The position numbers and the translations under genes are program-made. The notes beneath the pieces were generated by a model. It saw only the letters and a program-made list of their open reading frames with translations, searched no databases and was not told the origin of the DNA. A stretch of 64,000 nucleotides of DNA from Nocardioides psychrotolerans (GTDB lineage Bacteria; Actinomycetota; Actinomycetes; Propionibacteriales; Nocardioidaceae), in the NCBI RefSeq assembly GCF_900113685.1, contig NZ_FOQG01000015.1:1-64000 (forward strand), in the 5' to 3' direction. Every line of letters begins with the position of its first letter. Position 1 is the stretch's first letter. Below are positions 40,722-49,043 of the stretch, piece after piece.

Positions 40722-42098
40722 ATGACCGGCACACCCGCACTCAGCACCCTCGAAGCAACGAGAGGCCCAGTGATCACCTCGCAGTCCCCCGACTACGACC
40801 AGGCGCGCTCGGTCTACAACGCGATGATCGACCGCCGCCCACTCGCCATCGTGCAAGCAGTCGACGTCGCGGACGTGCGCACCGCCGTCGCTGCCGCACG
40901 CGAGAGCGGCCTCGACCTCGCGATCCGAGGCGGGGCCCACAGCGTCCCGGGGTTCGGGACCGTCGACGACGGCATCGTCCTTGACCTCAGCGCCATGAAA
41001 GGAATCCGCATCGACCCCGAGAAGCGGATCGCCCGCGTGCAGGGCGGCTGCACCTGGGGCGACTTCGACCATGCTGCGCACGCTTTCGGTCTGGCCACCA
41101 CCGGCGGGATCATCTCAACCACCGGAGTCGCCGGCCTCACCCTCGGCGGCGGCATCGGCTACCTCGCCCGCGCGCACGGACTCTCCATCGACAACCTCCG
41201 CTCGGCCGACGTCGTACTCGCCGACGGCACCTTCGTGACCGCCAGCGAGAACGAGCATCCCGACCTGTTCTGGGCGCTGCGGGGCGGCGGTGGCAACTTC
41301 GGCGTTGTGACCGAGCTCGAGTTCGACCTGCACCCGGTCGACACCATCTACGGCGGCCCGATGTTCTTCGAGCTCAACGTCGCCGAGGACCTGTTCAAGA
41401 CCTACCGCGAGTGGATCGCCGCCGCACCCCGCACCATGGGCGCCTTCCCGGCGTTCCAGATCGCCCCACCGCTCCCGTTCGTCCCCGAGGACCGGGTCGG
41501 CGAGCCATTCGCTCTGCTGGTGTCCTGCTTCAACGGCAGCGACGAGGACGCCGAGGTGCTCCTCCAAGAGTTGCGCGCGGTCGGTAAGCCCGTCGCCGAG
41601 CACGTCGGCAGGATGCCCTACCCAGCACTCAACAGCGCGTTCGACGGCCTGTTGCCCCCGGGCCTCCAGCACTACTGGAAGGCCGCCTTCCAACCGGAGC
41701 TCACCGACGACGCCATCGCCGTCCACCTCGAGCACGGCACCCAGGTGCCGGCCATGGAGTCCACCATGCACCTCTACCCAATCGACGGCGCAGTCCACGA
41801 CGTCGCGGCTGACGCGACCGCGTTCGCCTACCGGGGCGCCAACTTCGCCCCAGTGATCGCCGGCATGTGGCCCGACCCTGCAGACAACAACGCCAACACC
41901 GAGTGGGTGCGTGAGTACCACGCGGCACTCGAGCCCCACACCAGCGACGGCGGCTACATCAACTTCATGGCCGAGGACGACCAGAGCCGCATCCGCGCCA
42001 ACTACGGACCCAACTACGAGCGCCTCGCCGCCATCAAGAAGGCCTACGACCCGACCAACCTCTTCCGCCTCAACCAAAACATCGCTCCAGCGGAGTAG
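40722..42098 (+). CDS. BBE-like FAD-linked oxidase (PCMH family)
   Basis: 458 aa. FAD-binding PCMH domain: RPLAIVQAVDVADVRTAVAAARESGLDLAIRGGAHSVPGFGTVDDGIVLDLS (in pieces), with AIRGGAHS where the His is the usual covalent flavin attachment, ARVQGGCTWGDFD, TTGGIISTTGVAGLTLGGGIGYLARAHGLSIDNLRSADVVLADG in pieces, ALRGGGGNFGVVTE. C-terminal BBE domain NYGPNYERLAAIKKAYDPTNLFRLNQNI. The Cys of bicovalent BBEs is absent at the expected place (VAGLTLGGG instead of ...GVCG), so the flavin is mono-covalent. Oxidises an alcohol, sugar or phenol; substrate unknown. Confidence 0.88.
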   Translation: MTGTPALSTLEATRGPVITSQSPDYDQARSVYNAMIDRRPLAIVQAVDVADVRTAVAAARESGLDLAIRGGAHSVPGFGTVDDGIVLDLSAMKGIRIDPEKRIARVQGGCTWGDFDHAAHAFGLATTGGIISTTGVAGLTLGGGIGYLARAHGLSIDNLRSADVVLADGTFVTASENEHPDLFWALRGGGGNFGVVTELEFDLHPVDTIYGGPMFFELNVAEDLFKTYREWIAAAPRTMGAFPAFQIAPPLPFVPEDRVGEPFALLVSCFNGSDEDAEVLLQELRAVGKPVAEHVGRMPYPALNSAFDGLLPPGLQHYWKAAFQPELTDDAIAVHLEHGTQVPAMESTMHLYPIDGAVHDVAADATAFAYRGANFAPVIAGMWPDPADNNANTEWVREYHAALEPHTSDGGYINFMAEDDQSRIRANYGPNYERLAAIKKAYDPTNLFRLNQNIAPAE

Positions 42099-42189
42099 AC
42101 CCGTGTCAGCGGACCAAGTGTGGGCGTGTCTGCTTCACGGCTACAGGTCATGTCCGCCCCGACCGATTCCCTAGGGGGGCCGAAAGGGC

Positions 42190-42696
42190 ATGGCGTTTCC
42201 CGTGGCTTGTTCCGACGCGCCTAGGAAATTGCGCGGCCCCTCGCCTCGCCTGCTTTGGTCGTGGGCGGTTCTGTGCTGGACCGCGCCGGTGGGGGTCAGC
42301 GGGGGAGCTGACCCGTCCGGGCTGGTGCACCACCTGTGGGCGGCCTGGTCACCGGGCTACGACGCGACGGCGGACCTCGAGCACCTGCTGGCGAGCGTCG
42401 GGACGCCCGAGCAACGCTCGGCCGTGATCGGCTACTACCGCGCGGTGCCGCGGGTGTGGGCGGTGCCCGAGGCCTACGCCGACTGGCATCGCACCTGGAC
42501 CGCGATGCCGACCGTGCCGAGCCTCCATCTGCACGGCGCCGACGACGGTTGCCTCCAGGCGGCGATCGCCGAGCGGGCCGCCACCCGGCTGCCCGACGGC
42601 GCGGAGATCCGGGTGGTCGCCGACGCCGGCCACTTCCTCCAGCTCGAGCAGCCCGACATCGTGAACGACGCGATCAGCACCTTCATCGACGCCTGA
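42190..42696 (+). pseudogene. Alpha/beta-hydrolase, C-terminal remnant
   Basis: From about 42300 the frame reads LVHHLWAAWSPGYDATADLEHLLASVGTPEQRSAVIGYYRAVPRVW then PTVPSLHLHGADDGCLQ (the acid Asp loop) and VVADAGHFLQLEQPDIVNDAISTFI (the catalytic His). These are the cap and last third of an epoxide-hydrolase-like enzyme. The oxyanion and nucleophile parts are missing; the first 35 codons upstream are not homologous. A truncated gene, perhaps replaced by the adjacent oxidase insertion. Confidence 0.7.
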
Positions 42697-42720
42697 GCTG
42701 AGCCCGCCTGGAGGGACAGG

Positions 42721-43929
42721 TCAGCGTCGCGGCAGCAGGACCGAGAGGTCGATGCCCGTGTCGTCGCCGACGTCGGACTGGAGCCGTCCACCGAGCGCCT
42801 CGACGACCGAGCGCGCCTCCTCGACGAGCAGCTCCTCGCGCGGTGAGGTGAGTCGCGCGGCGCCGACGGTGATCCGCAGGTGACCCCGGGAGTCGCCCTC
42901 GAAGACCAGGCGCGCGTCACCGGTCCCGTGGCGTACGACGTGGCGCAGCAGCAGGTCGAGGATCTGCTCGATGGGGCCGGGGGTGAAGGTGAGCTCGAGG
43001 TCGCCCTCGACGGCCGCGGTCAGCCCCCGTCCGAGGTCGGCGAGCTCGTCGGCCCAGACCTGGGCGGAACCGGTCGCGAGCTCGCGCAACGGGACCTGCT
43101 CACCACCGATCAGCCCCTGGCGCGACAGGCTCACCAGCTCGCCGGCGACCTCGTTGACCTCGTCGACGGCCGACATGCCCCGCACCACGGCCGACCGCGC
43201 CGCCTCGGGGAGCTCGGGGTCCAGGGCCAGCTCCTCGAGCTCGAGGCGCAGGCGGGTGAGCGGCGTGCGCAGCACGTGGGAGGCGTGCATGGAGAACGCC
43301 TGCTCCCGCTCGAGCCGGTCCCGCAGCGCCACGGCGCTGGTGCGCAACGCCTCGGAGATGGCCCTGGCCTCGGGCACCCGGGTCTCCGGAAGATCCAGGT
43401 CGAAGCGACCGCGGCCGAGCGCGCTCGCGGCGACGGCGAGTCGTTGGAAGGGCGCCGACAGCGCGCGGGAGATGGCGAAGCCGATGAGCGCCGAGACGAC
43501 CCCGACCAGCAGGAACAGCACGACCAGCGACCACACGTCCTGCCGGAAGACCCCGCCGATCGCGTCGGCGGACTGCCGCACCGTCAGGTCGCCGTCGTCG
43601 AGCGTGACCGTCGAGGAGATCTCGCCCTCACCCGGCTCGTAGGCGGGTCCCCGGACCTCGACCCTGTCGCCACCGTCACCGTTGGGGGCGGGGACGAAGA
43701 CGATCGCGGTGTCGGCGCCGACGTAGTCGTCGAGGAACGCGGCGTCGATGACCTCCCGCCGCTCCTGGCGGGCCTCGACCACCGCCGCCAGCGTCGTCGC
43801 CTCGCGGAAGATGTGCTCGCCCTCGCGCTCGCGCTGCATCCCGTCGAGGGCGACCGAGCGCACCAGACCAGCGACCACGAGCAGGCCCAGGGTGACGAGG
43901 ACAAAGCTGAGGGTCAGCCGTTCACGCAT
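42721..43929 (-). CDS. Sensor histidine kinase with degenerate ATP-binding domain
   Basis: 402 aa. Membrane segment LTLSFVLVTLGLLVVAGLVRSVAL, an outer sensor domain of about 110 residues, second segment VWSLVVLFLLVGVVSALIGFAIS, HAMP, then the H-box MHASHVLRTPLTRLRLELEE with an intact phospho-acceptor His. The ATPase domain is unusual: the N-box reads ILDLLLRHVVRH with no Asn, and no D-x-G-x-G or GLGL box is found; the end is truncated to about 110 residues. It may be unable to bind ATP. Overlaps the response regulator by 8 bp. ATG chosen over an upstream frame. Confidence 0.85.
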   Translation of the reverse strand: MRERLTLSFVLVTLGLLVVAGLVRSVALDGMQREREGEHIFREATTLAAVVEARQERREVIDAAFLDDYVGADTAIVFVPAPNGDGGDRVEVRGPAYEPGEGEISSTVTLDDGDLTVRQSADAIGGVFRQDVWSLVVLFLLVGVVSALIGFAISRALSAPFQRLAVAASALGRGRFDLDLPETRVPEARAISEALRTSAVALRDRLEREQAFSMHASHVLRTPLTRLRLELEELALDPELPEAARSAVVRGMSAVDEVNEVAGELVSLSRQGLIGGEQVPLRELATGSAQVWADELADLGRGLTAAVEGDLELTFTPGPIEQILDLLLRHVVRHGTGDARLVFEGDSRGHLRITVGAARLTSPREELLVEEARSVVEALGGRLQSDVGDDTGIDLSVLLPRR

Positions 43930-44617
43930 CGGGGGTGCTGCCCTCGAGGCGGAATCCCACGCCCCGAACAGCAACCACCCGCTCCGAGACTCCGACGCTC
44001 TCGAGCTTCTGGCGAAGGCGACCGATCGTCACGTCGAGCGTCTTCGTCGAGCCGTACCAGTTCTCGTCCCAGACATCGGCCATCAACCGACCGCGGGAGA
44101 CCACCTTGTCGCGGTGGGCCGCCAGGATGTTGAGGACGTCGAACTCCTTGCCCGTCAGGGGCACCTCGTCCTCACCGGCATAGACCCGGCGCGCGGCGAC
44201 GTCGATGCGCAGGGCACCCTCGTCGATGCCGTCGCCATGGCCGTTGGCACCCGACGTACGCCGGATGAGGGCGCGGACGCGCGCCTGCAGCTCGGCGAGG
44301 CCGAAGGGCTTGGCGAGGTAGTCGTCGGCGCCGTAGTCGAGCCCCACGACGCGGTCGAGCTCGCCGGCTCGGGCTGTGACGATCATGATCGCACCCTCGT
44401 AGCCGGCATCGCGGGCCCTGCGGCAGACCTCGAGGCCGTCCATGTCGGGCAGGCCCAGGTCGAGGATGACCACCTCGGCCGACCGCGACTGGAGCTCGTC
44501 CAGCGCCTTCTGGCCGCTGTCGACCCACAGGACGTCGTAGCCCTCGCGCTCCAGGGTGCGGACGAGAGGGATAGCGATGTCCTCCTCGTCCTCGACGACC
44601 AGAACCCTATGTGCCAC
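43922..44617 (-). CDS. OmpR-family response regulator
   Basis: 231 aa. Receiver: VLVVEDEEDIAIPLVRTLEREGYDV, phospho-acceptor Asp in VVILDLGLPDMDGLEV, T in IVTARAG, K in YLAKPFGLAEL. C-terminal winged helix: VPLTGKEFDVLNILAAH, VVSRGRLMADVWDENWYGSTKTLDVTIGRLRQKLE in pieces, VRGVGFRLE. GTG at 44617 is preferred to the ATG at 44629, because that ATG lies inside a TATGCT -10 box 7 nt before the GTG. Partner of the kinase downstream. Confidence 0.92.
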   Translation of the reverse strand: MAHRVLVVEDEEDIAIPLVRTLEREGYDVLWVDSGQKALDELQSRSAEVVILDLGLPDMDGLEVCRRARDAGYEGAIMIVTARAGELDRVVGLDYGADDYLAKPFGLAELQARVRALIRRTSGANGHGDGIDEGALRIDVAARRVYAGEDEVPLTGKEFDVLNILAAHRDKVVSRGRLMADVWDENWYGSTKTLDVTIGRLRQKLESVGVSERVVAVRGVGFRLEGSTPDA

Positions 44618-44624
44618 GTTGCGA

Positions 44625-44630
44625 AGCATA
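44625..44630 (-). promoter_or_regulatory. -10 box for the two-component operon
   Basis: TATGCT on the minus strand, 7 nt before the GTG start of the response regulator. The apparent upstream ATG is part of this box. Confidence 0.5.
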
Positions 44631-44647
44631 GGGGCTCTCAGCGTCGC

Positions 44648-45205
44648 CTATCGCGCAGACGTGCCTACTCGGTGCGACATCCGCGCCGGGCTCGCTCGTG
44701 ACCGGCGGGCGTCCTGGACGAGCAGGGAGCCCAGCAGCGCGCCCGGCACCACCAGGACCAGCAGCCACACCGACTGCCCGATCGGCGCGACGAACGGATA
44801 TCCCACGTAGGGGATGCTCAGGACGACGCGCGACATCGTGGGCTGGCCCAACGGCACCAGCCACGGGTCCGGCCCCGGCTCGGCATCGCCGCGGGTCTGG
44901 AGGTAAGCACCCTCGATCCACTCGATCCGGTGCGTGACGAGCCCGTCGGAGCCCGCGGAGGAGGGGCGCTCGTAGGTGATGACATCGCCGACGCGCAGGT
45001 CACCCACCGGGACCCGGCGCTCGAAGACCACCGAGCCGCGTTCGATGCCACCGCTCATGGAGTCGCTCGTGACGACGTAGCGCTGGAGCCCGAGCACCGT
45101 CGGCAGCAGCGCCAGCAGCGTCACGGGGCCGAAGATGCCCAGCACCAGCAGCATCCGGGCGCGCGGAGAGGTCCGGCGTCGCGGCGGTGCCGGCGCGATC
45201 TCCAC
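44648..45205 (-). CDS. sipW: SipW-like (ER-type) signal peptidase
   Basis: 185 aa. N-terminal membrane segment MLLVLGIFGPVTLLALLPTVLG, catalytic Ser in VTSDSMSGGIERGSVVF, His in GLVTHRIEWIEG (His in place of the bacterial Lys, as in SipW/archaeal peptidases), strand DVITYERPSS, and C-terminal membrane segment SVWLLVLVVPGALLGSLLV. It processes the signal peptide of TasA-like proteins. It directly follows a TasA-like gene in the same direction. GTG start with AAGGA upstream. Confidence 0.9.
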   Translation of the reverse strand: MEIAPAPPRRRTSPRARMLLVLGIFGPVTLLALLPTVLGLQRYVVTSDSMSGGIERGSVVFERRVPVGDLRVGDVITYERPSSAGSDGLVTHRIEWIEGAYLQTRGDAEPGPDPWLVPLGQPTMSRVVLSIPYVGYPFVAPIGQSVWLLVLVVPGALLGSLLVQDARRSRASPARMSHRVGTSAR

Positions 45206-45236
45206 AGCAGTTCCTTCCCGAGATGGTGCGTGAGCG

Positions 45237-45731
45237 TCACGTGGTGACGGGGACCAGGACCCATGCGTAGGTCGCTTGCGCGACCTCCTGGCCAGGGGGG
45301 TTGTACGACGCGTCGTCGGGCAGCGCCACGGTGAACCGGAAGGTGGCGGATGCCCCGGGGGCGAGCTCCCCGGCGTCCTGGGTCAGGTCGGCCATGGCGC
45401 CGAACCCGCCCGCGAACACCTGACGGCCTTCGCTCTCGATGCGCAGCAGCAGGAGCCCGTCCTGCGCGGTCGAGGGCGCGCCCTGCTCGGTGAACGCGAC
45501 CCGGACCGATGCGTTGGTCGAGTTGCGGATCGTGGCCGAGCGCACGACCGAGTCGCCGGGCTGGATGCCCGTGACGGTCAGCGTGGCCAAGCTGTCCTCC
45601 GCGACGAGCTCGACGCCCGCCTCGGAGCCGCTGGCCTGGCTCCACGGGACGCCACTGAGGGCTGCCACGGCGGCCACCATGAGGACCGAGGCGACCGCCA
45701 GCAGGAGCTTGCGCGTGATTGCGATCTTCAT
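45237..45731 (-). CDS. TasA/CalY-like secreted protein
   Basis: 164 aa. Signal MKIAITRKLLLAVASVLMVAAVAALSG, then a camelysin/TasA-type beta domain: TLTVTGIQPGDSVVRSATIRNSTNASVRVAFTE, LLLRIESEG, LTQDAGELAPGASATFRFTVALPDDASYN. The L-PG-S--R---I-N-S-A-VRV and L-PG-----F-V-LP patterns are those of SipW-processed fibre or matrix proteins. GGGAGG ribosome-binding site. First gene of a sipW pair; the two-component system next to it may regulate it. Confidence 0.82.
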   Translation of the reverse strand: MKIAITRKLLLAVASVLMVAAVAALSGVPWSQASGSEAGVELVAEDSLATLTVTGIQPGDSVVRSATIRNSTNASVRVAFTEQGAPSTAQDGLLLLRIESEGRQVFAGGFGAMADLTQDAGELAPGASATFRFTVALPDDASYNPPGQEVAQATYAWVLVPVTT

Positions 45732-45844
45732 GACACCTCCCAGGGCCCGACGACGAGCGTGTCCATGACGTTACGAGCCGACCCGCCACGTCGCGGGAAC
45801 GTCGGGCCCACGCTGGGTCCACGGTTGGGTAACACCCTCGGCAC

Positions 45845-45880
45845 ACCGGTCAGGACGCCGGTCAGGACACCGGTCAGGAC
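45845..45880. repeat. Three tandem 12-bp copies at the end of the LigD polymerase gene
   Basis: ACCGGTCAGGAC, GCCGGTCAGGAC, ACCGGTCAGGAC. The stop codon of the LigD polymerase gene (TGA at 45874-45876) lies in the third unit, so repeat expansion may have formed or moved the C-terminus. Confidence 0.9.
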
Positions 45881-46794
45881 GCGAAGAAGTCGCCGTGGTC
45901 GGCGACCCGCTCGAGGACCTCCTCGAAGCGCAGCTGCTCCAGCCCGAGGGGGTCGCCGGCCCCCTCCTCGACCTCGGCCCACGACACCGGCGCGGCGACG
46001 TACGGCTTCTCCTTGCCGCGCAGGGAGTAGGGCGAGATCGTGGTCTTGGAGCCGGCGTTCTGCGACCAGTCCAAGAAGACCTTGCCGCCGCGCCTGGCCT
46101 TGGTCATGGTGGCGGTGACGAGCCGGGCGTGCTCGCCCTGGAGCTCCTCGGCAACCTCCTTGGTGAGCGCCGTCGCGGCGTCGCTGGGCAGGCGGCGCGG
46201 CAGGTCGGCGTAGAGGTGGAGGCCCTTGCTGCCGCTGGTGACCGGCTTGGCCGTCAGGCCTCGCTCGGCGAGCTTGGCGCGCGCCAGGAGCGCGACCTGG
46301 CAGCACTCGTGGAGGCCGGCGGGCTCCCCCGGGTCGAGGTCGACGACGATGCGGTCGGCGTTGCGGGGGCGGCCGTTGCGCCCGACGGTCCACTGGTGCA
46401 CGTGCAGCTCGAGCGCCGCGAGGTTGACCATCCAGGTCAGCGTGGCGAGGTCCTCGACGATCGGGAAGGTGAGCGTGCCGTCACCGGTGCCGATGCGGCT
46501 GCCGGTCGTGGGGACGGTCACCGTGCGCACCCACGACGGGGTGCCGGCGGGTGCGTTCTTCTCGAAGAAGCTCATGTCCCCCACGCCGTGGGGCCAGCGG
46601 ATCCGGGTGACCGCGCGGTCCTTCAGGTGCGGCAGCAGGACCGGTGCGATCTGCGCGTAGTAGCTGAGCACTTCGGCCTTGGTGGTGCCCGTGCGGGGGA
46701 AGAGGACCTTGTCGAGGCTGCTGATCTTGAGGGTGCGACCCTCGACGTCGACGTGCACCTCCTGCTTGTCGTAGGCCTGCTTCCTCGGGCTCAC
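45874..46794 (-). CDS. ligD: LigD polymerase (PrimPol-type) domain protein for NHEJ
   Basis: 306 aa. TLKISSLDKVLFPRTGTTKAEVLSYYAQIAPVLLPHLKDR, TRIRWPHGV (RWP motif), FFEKNAPAGTPSWV, DLDPGEPAGL (the D-x-D metal site), VTSGSKGLHLYADL (SGxKG-x-H), VFLDWSQNAGSKTTISPYSLRGKE in pieces. This is the LigD polymerase that fills gaps and adds nucleotides during end joining. It is a stand-alone polymerase; the phosphoesterase domain of full LigD is absent. GTG overlapping the ligase stop. Confidence 0.93.
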   Translation of the reverse strand: MSPRKQAYDKQEVHVDVEGRTLKISSLDKVLFPRTGTTKAEVLSYYAQIAPVLLPHLKDRAVTRIRWPHGVGDMSFFEKNAPAGTPSWVRTVTVPTTGSRIGTGDGTLTFPIVEDLATLTWMVNLAALELHVHQWTVGRNGRPRNADRIVVDLDPGEPAGLHECCQVALLARAKLAERGLTAKPVTSGSKGLHLYADLPRRLPSDAATALTKEVAEELQGEHARLVTATMTKARRGGKVFLDWSQNAGSKTTISPYSLRGKEKPYVAAPVSWAEVEEGAGDPLGLEQLRFEEVLERVADHGDFFAS

Positions 46795-47726
46795 AGGTCC
46801 TCGGCCCTCACATCGGTGCGGACACCGCGGTAGGACGGCTGGCGCAGGCGGGTGTAGCCGACGCCATGGGTGTCGACGTCGATGACGACGCTGGGCTCGA
46901 CCCACCGGGTGCCCAGGGCGTCGAGGCGCGGGACCTCGTCGGCGAACGGGCTGCTCGACGTGCTCAGCGGCGCCAGCAGGTCGCTCAGCAACCGGCCGGC
47001 CTTGCCGCCGATACCGCTGCCGACCCGGCCGCGGTAGAGCAGGCCGTCGGGCGTCGACTCCCCCACGAGCACCGCCGCGAGCCGGTCGGTCGTCCCCTCC
47101 TGGGGCCGCCAGCCACCGACGACGTAGGAGAGCCGGTGGCGGTGCGCGAGCTTGATCCAGTGCGGGGAACGCTGGTCGAGGACGTAGCGGGAGGTGCGGC
47201 GCTTGCTGACGATGCCCTCCAGCCCCTGCTGGAGGGTCGCCTGGTGGAGCATCTGCCCGTCGTCGTACGACGTCGGCACCTGCCAGGTGCTGCCCGGCTC
47301 GAGGCCACCGAGGAGCTCGCCCAGGAGCTGGCGCCGGCGTTCGAGGGGCTGGCCGGTGAGGTCGGTGCCGTCGAGACGCAGCAGATCGAAGACCATGAAC
47401 GTGGCGGGGATGCTCGCGCTGAGGCGCAGCGCCGTCGCGGCCTTGCGGGTGTGGATGCGGTCCTGGAGGACCCGGAAGTCGGGCACGCCCTTGTCGTTGA
47501 GGGCGATCACCTCGCCGTCGACCAGCGCGTCGCGACCCGCGAGCGGCCCGGCGGCGATCTCGGGCCACGCGGGCGTCACGTCGTTGCCGTTGCGGCTCCA
47601 CATCCGGGTCGACCCGGAGTCGCGCAGGGTGTCGGCGAGGATCCGCACGCCGTCCCACTTGACCTCGTGGGACCAGGCCTCGCCGACGGGCACCAGGGTG
47701 CCCTTGGTGGCGAGCATGGGACGCAT
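46791..47726 (-). CDS. ligD: ATP-dependent DNA ligase for NHEJ (LigD ligase type)
   Basis: 311 aa. Nucleotidyl lysine in HEVKWDGVRILA (KxDG motif), ALVDGEVIALNDKG (motif III), FMVFDLLRLDGTDL, QGLEGIVSKRRTSRY (motif IV), PHWIKLAHRH (motif V), then an OB-fold (LLYRGRVGSGIG, RWVEPSVVIDVDT). Seals breaks bridged by Ku. ATG 47726; the start of the monooxygenase gene lies only 9 bp away on the other strand. Coupled to the polymerase gene. Confidence 0.93.
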   Translation of the reverse strand: MRPMLATKGTLVPVGEAWSHEVKWDGVRILADTLRDSGSTRMWSRNGNDVTPAWPEIAAGPLAGRDALVDGEVIALNDKGVPDFRVLQDRIHTRKAATALRLSASIPATFMVFDLLRLDGTDLTGQPLERRRQLLGELLGGLEPGSTWQVPTSYDDGQMLHQATLQQGLEGIVSKRRTSRYVLDQRSPHWIKLAHRHRLSYVVGGWRPQEGTTDRLAAVLVGESTPDGLLYRGRVGSGIGGKAGRLLSDLLAPLSTSSSPFADEVPRLDALGTRWVEPSVVIDVDTHGVGYTRLRQPSYRGVRTDVRAEDL

Positions 47727-47735
47727 GACGACATC

Positions 47736-49043
47736 ATGCCTGTCGTGGACATGACCTATGCCGTGATCGGGGCCGGGCCGTCGGGGCTCGCGGCCGCCCG
47801 CAACCTGCAGCGCGCGGGGATCGGTTGGGTGGGCTACGAGCTCGCCGCGGGGGTCGGCGGGCTGTGGGACATCGACGGGCCGCGGAGCACGGTCTACGAG
47901 TCGGCCCACCTGATCTCGTCCAAGCGGACCACCGAGTTCGCCGAGCACCCGATGGCCGACGAGGTCGCGGACTATCCCTCGCACCGCGACCTGCTCACCT
48001 ACTTCCGCGACTTCGCCGACCGCTTCGACCTCACGTCCGGCTTCACGTTCGGCGCCGAGGTCGTGGCGGCGGTGCCGCTCGCCGAGGGCGGCTGGACGGT
48101 CACGGTCGAGGTCGACGGCGTGCGCACCGAGCACCAGCACGCCGGCGTCCTGGTCTGCAACGGAACGCTCAGCGAGCCGTCGGTCCCGACCCTCCCCGGC
48201 TCCTTCGACGGCGAGGTGCTGCACACCAGCGCCTACAAGAGCCCGCGTGTCTTCGCCGACAAGCGGGTGCTGATCATCGGGGCCGGCAACTCGGGCTGCG
48301 ACATCGCGGTCGACGCCGTGCACCACGCCACGTCCGTCGACCTGTCAGTGCGTCGGGGCTACTACTTCGTCCCCAAGTACCTCTTCGGCAAGCCCGCCGA
48401 CACCCTCAACCAGGGCAAGCCGCTGCCGCCGCGGATCAAGCAGGCGATCGACTCCCGCGTGCTCAAGCTCTTCACCGGCGACCCGGTCCGGTTCGGATTC
48501 CCCGAGCCCGACTACAAGATCTATGAGTCGCACCCGATCGTGAACACGCTGGTCCTGCACCACCTGGGGCACGGCGACCTCCGCGTGCGGCCCGACGTAC
48601 GACGGCTCGCAGGGTCCGAGGTCGAGTTCGCCGACGGCAGCCGCTCGCCCTACGACGTGGTGGTCCTGGCGACCGGCTACCACCTGCACTACCCGTTCGT
48701 GGATCCCGAGCTGCTGCAGTGGAAGGGGCGCGGCACCGCGCCGGACCTCTACCTCAACATCTTCACCCAGGCCGACCCCGACCTCTTCGTGCTGGGCATG
48801 ATCGAGGCGTCCGGCATCGGCTGGCAGGGTCGCTACGAGCAGGCCGAGCTCGTGGCGTCGTACCTGAGGGCGCGGCGCGAGAACCCGGCCGCCGCTCGCG
48901 CTCTGGACCGGCGGGCTGCCGGGCCACGACCGGACCTGTCCGGCGGCTACCGCTACCTGGGGCTGGAGCGGATGTCCTACTACGTCAACAAGGACGCCTA
49001 CCGCTCCGCGGTGCGCGCCGAGATCGAGGGGCTCACGTCGTGA
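47736..49043 (+). CDS. Flavin-containing monooxygenase
   Basis: 435 aa. FAD motif AVIGAGPSGLAAAR, NADPH motif VLIIGAGNSGCDIA, and the FMO/BVMO fingerprint FDGEVLHTSAYKS (FxGxxxHxxxY). ESAHLISSKRTTEF and the C-terminal VVLATGYHLHYPF follow. Oxygenates a nucleophilic or ketone substrate with NADPH and O2; which one is unknown. The ATG at 47736 is used; MTYAV at 47751 is also possible. First of a three-gene operon with coupled GTGA and ATGA starts. Confidence 0.87.
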   Translation: MPVVDMTYAVIGAGPSGLAAARNLQRAGIGWVGYELAAGVGGLWDIDGPRSTVYESAHLISSKRTTEFAEHPMADEVADYPSHRDLLTYFRDFADRFDLTSGFTFGAEVVAAVPLAEGGWTVTVEVDGVRTEHQHAGVLVCNGTLSEPSVPTLPGSFDGEVLHTSAYKSPRVFADKRVLIIGAGNSGCDIAVDAVHHATSVDLSVRRGYYFVPKYLFGKPADTLNQGKPLPPRIKQAIDSRVLKLFTGDPVRFGFPEPDYKIYESHPIVNTLVLHHLGHGDLRVRPDVRRLAGSEVEFADGSRSPYDVVVLATGYHLHYPFVDPELLQWKGRGTAPDLYLNIFTQADPDLFVLGMIEASGIGWQGRYEQAELVASYLRARRENPAAARALDRRAAGPRPDLSGGYRYLGLERMSYYVNKDAYRSAVRAEIEGLTS

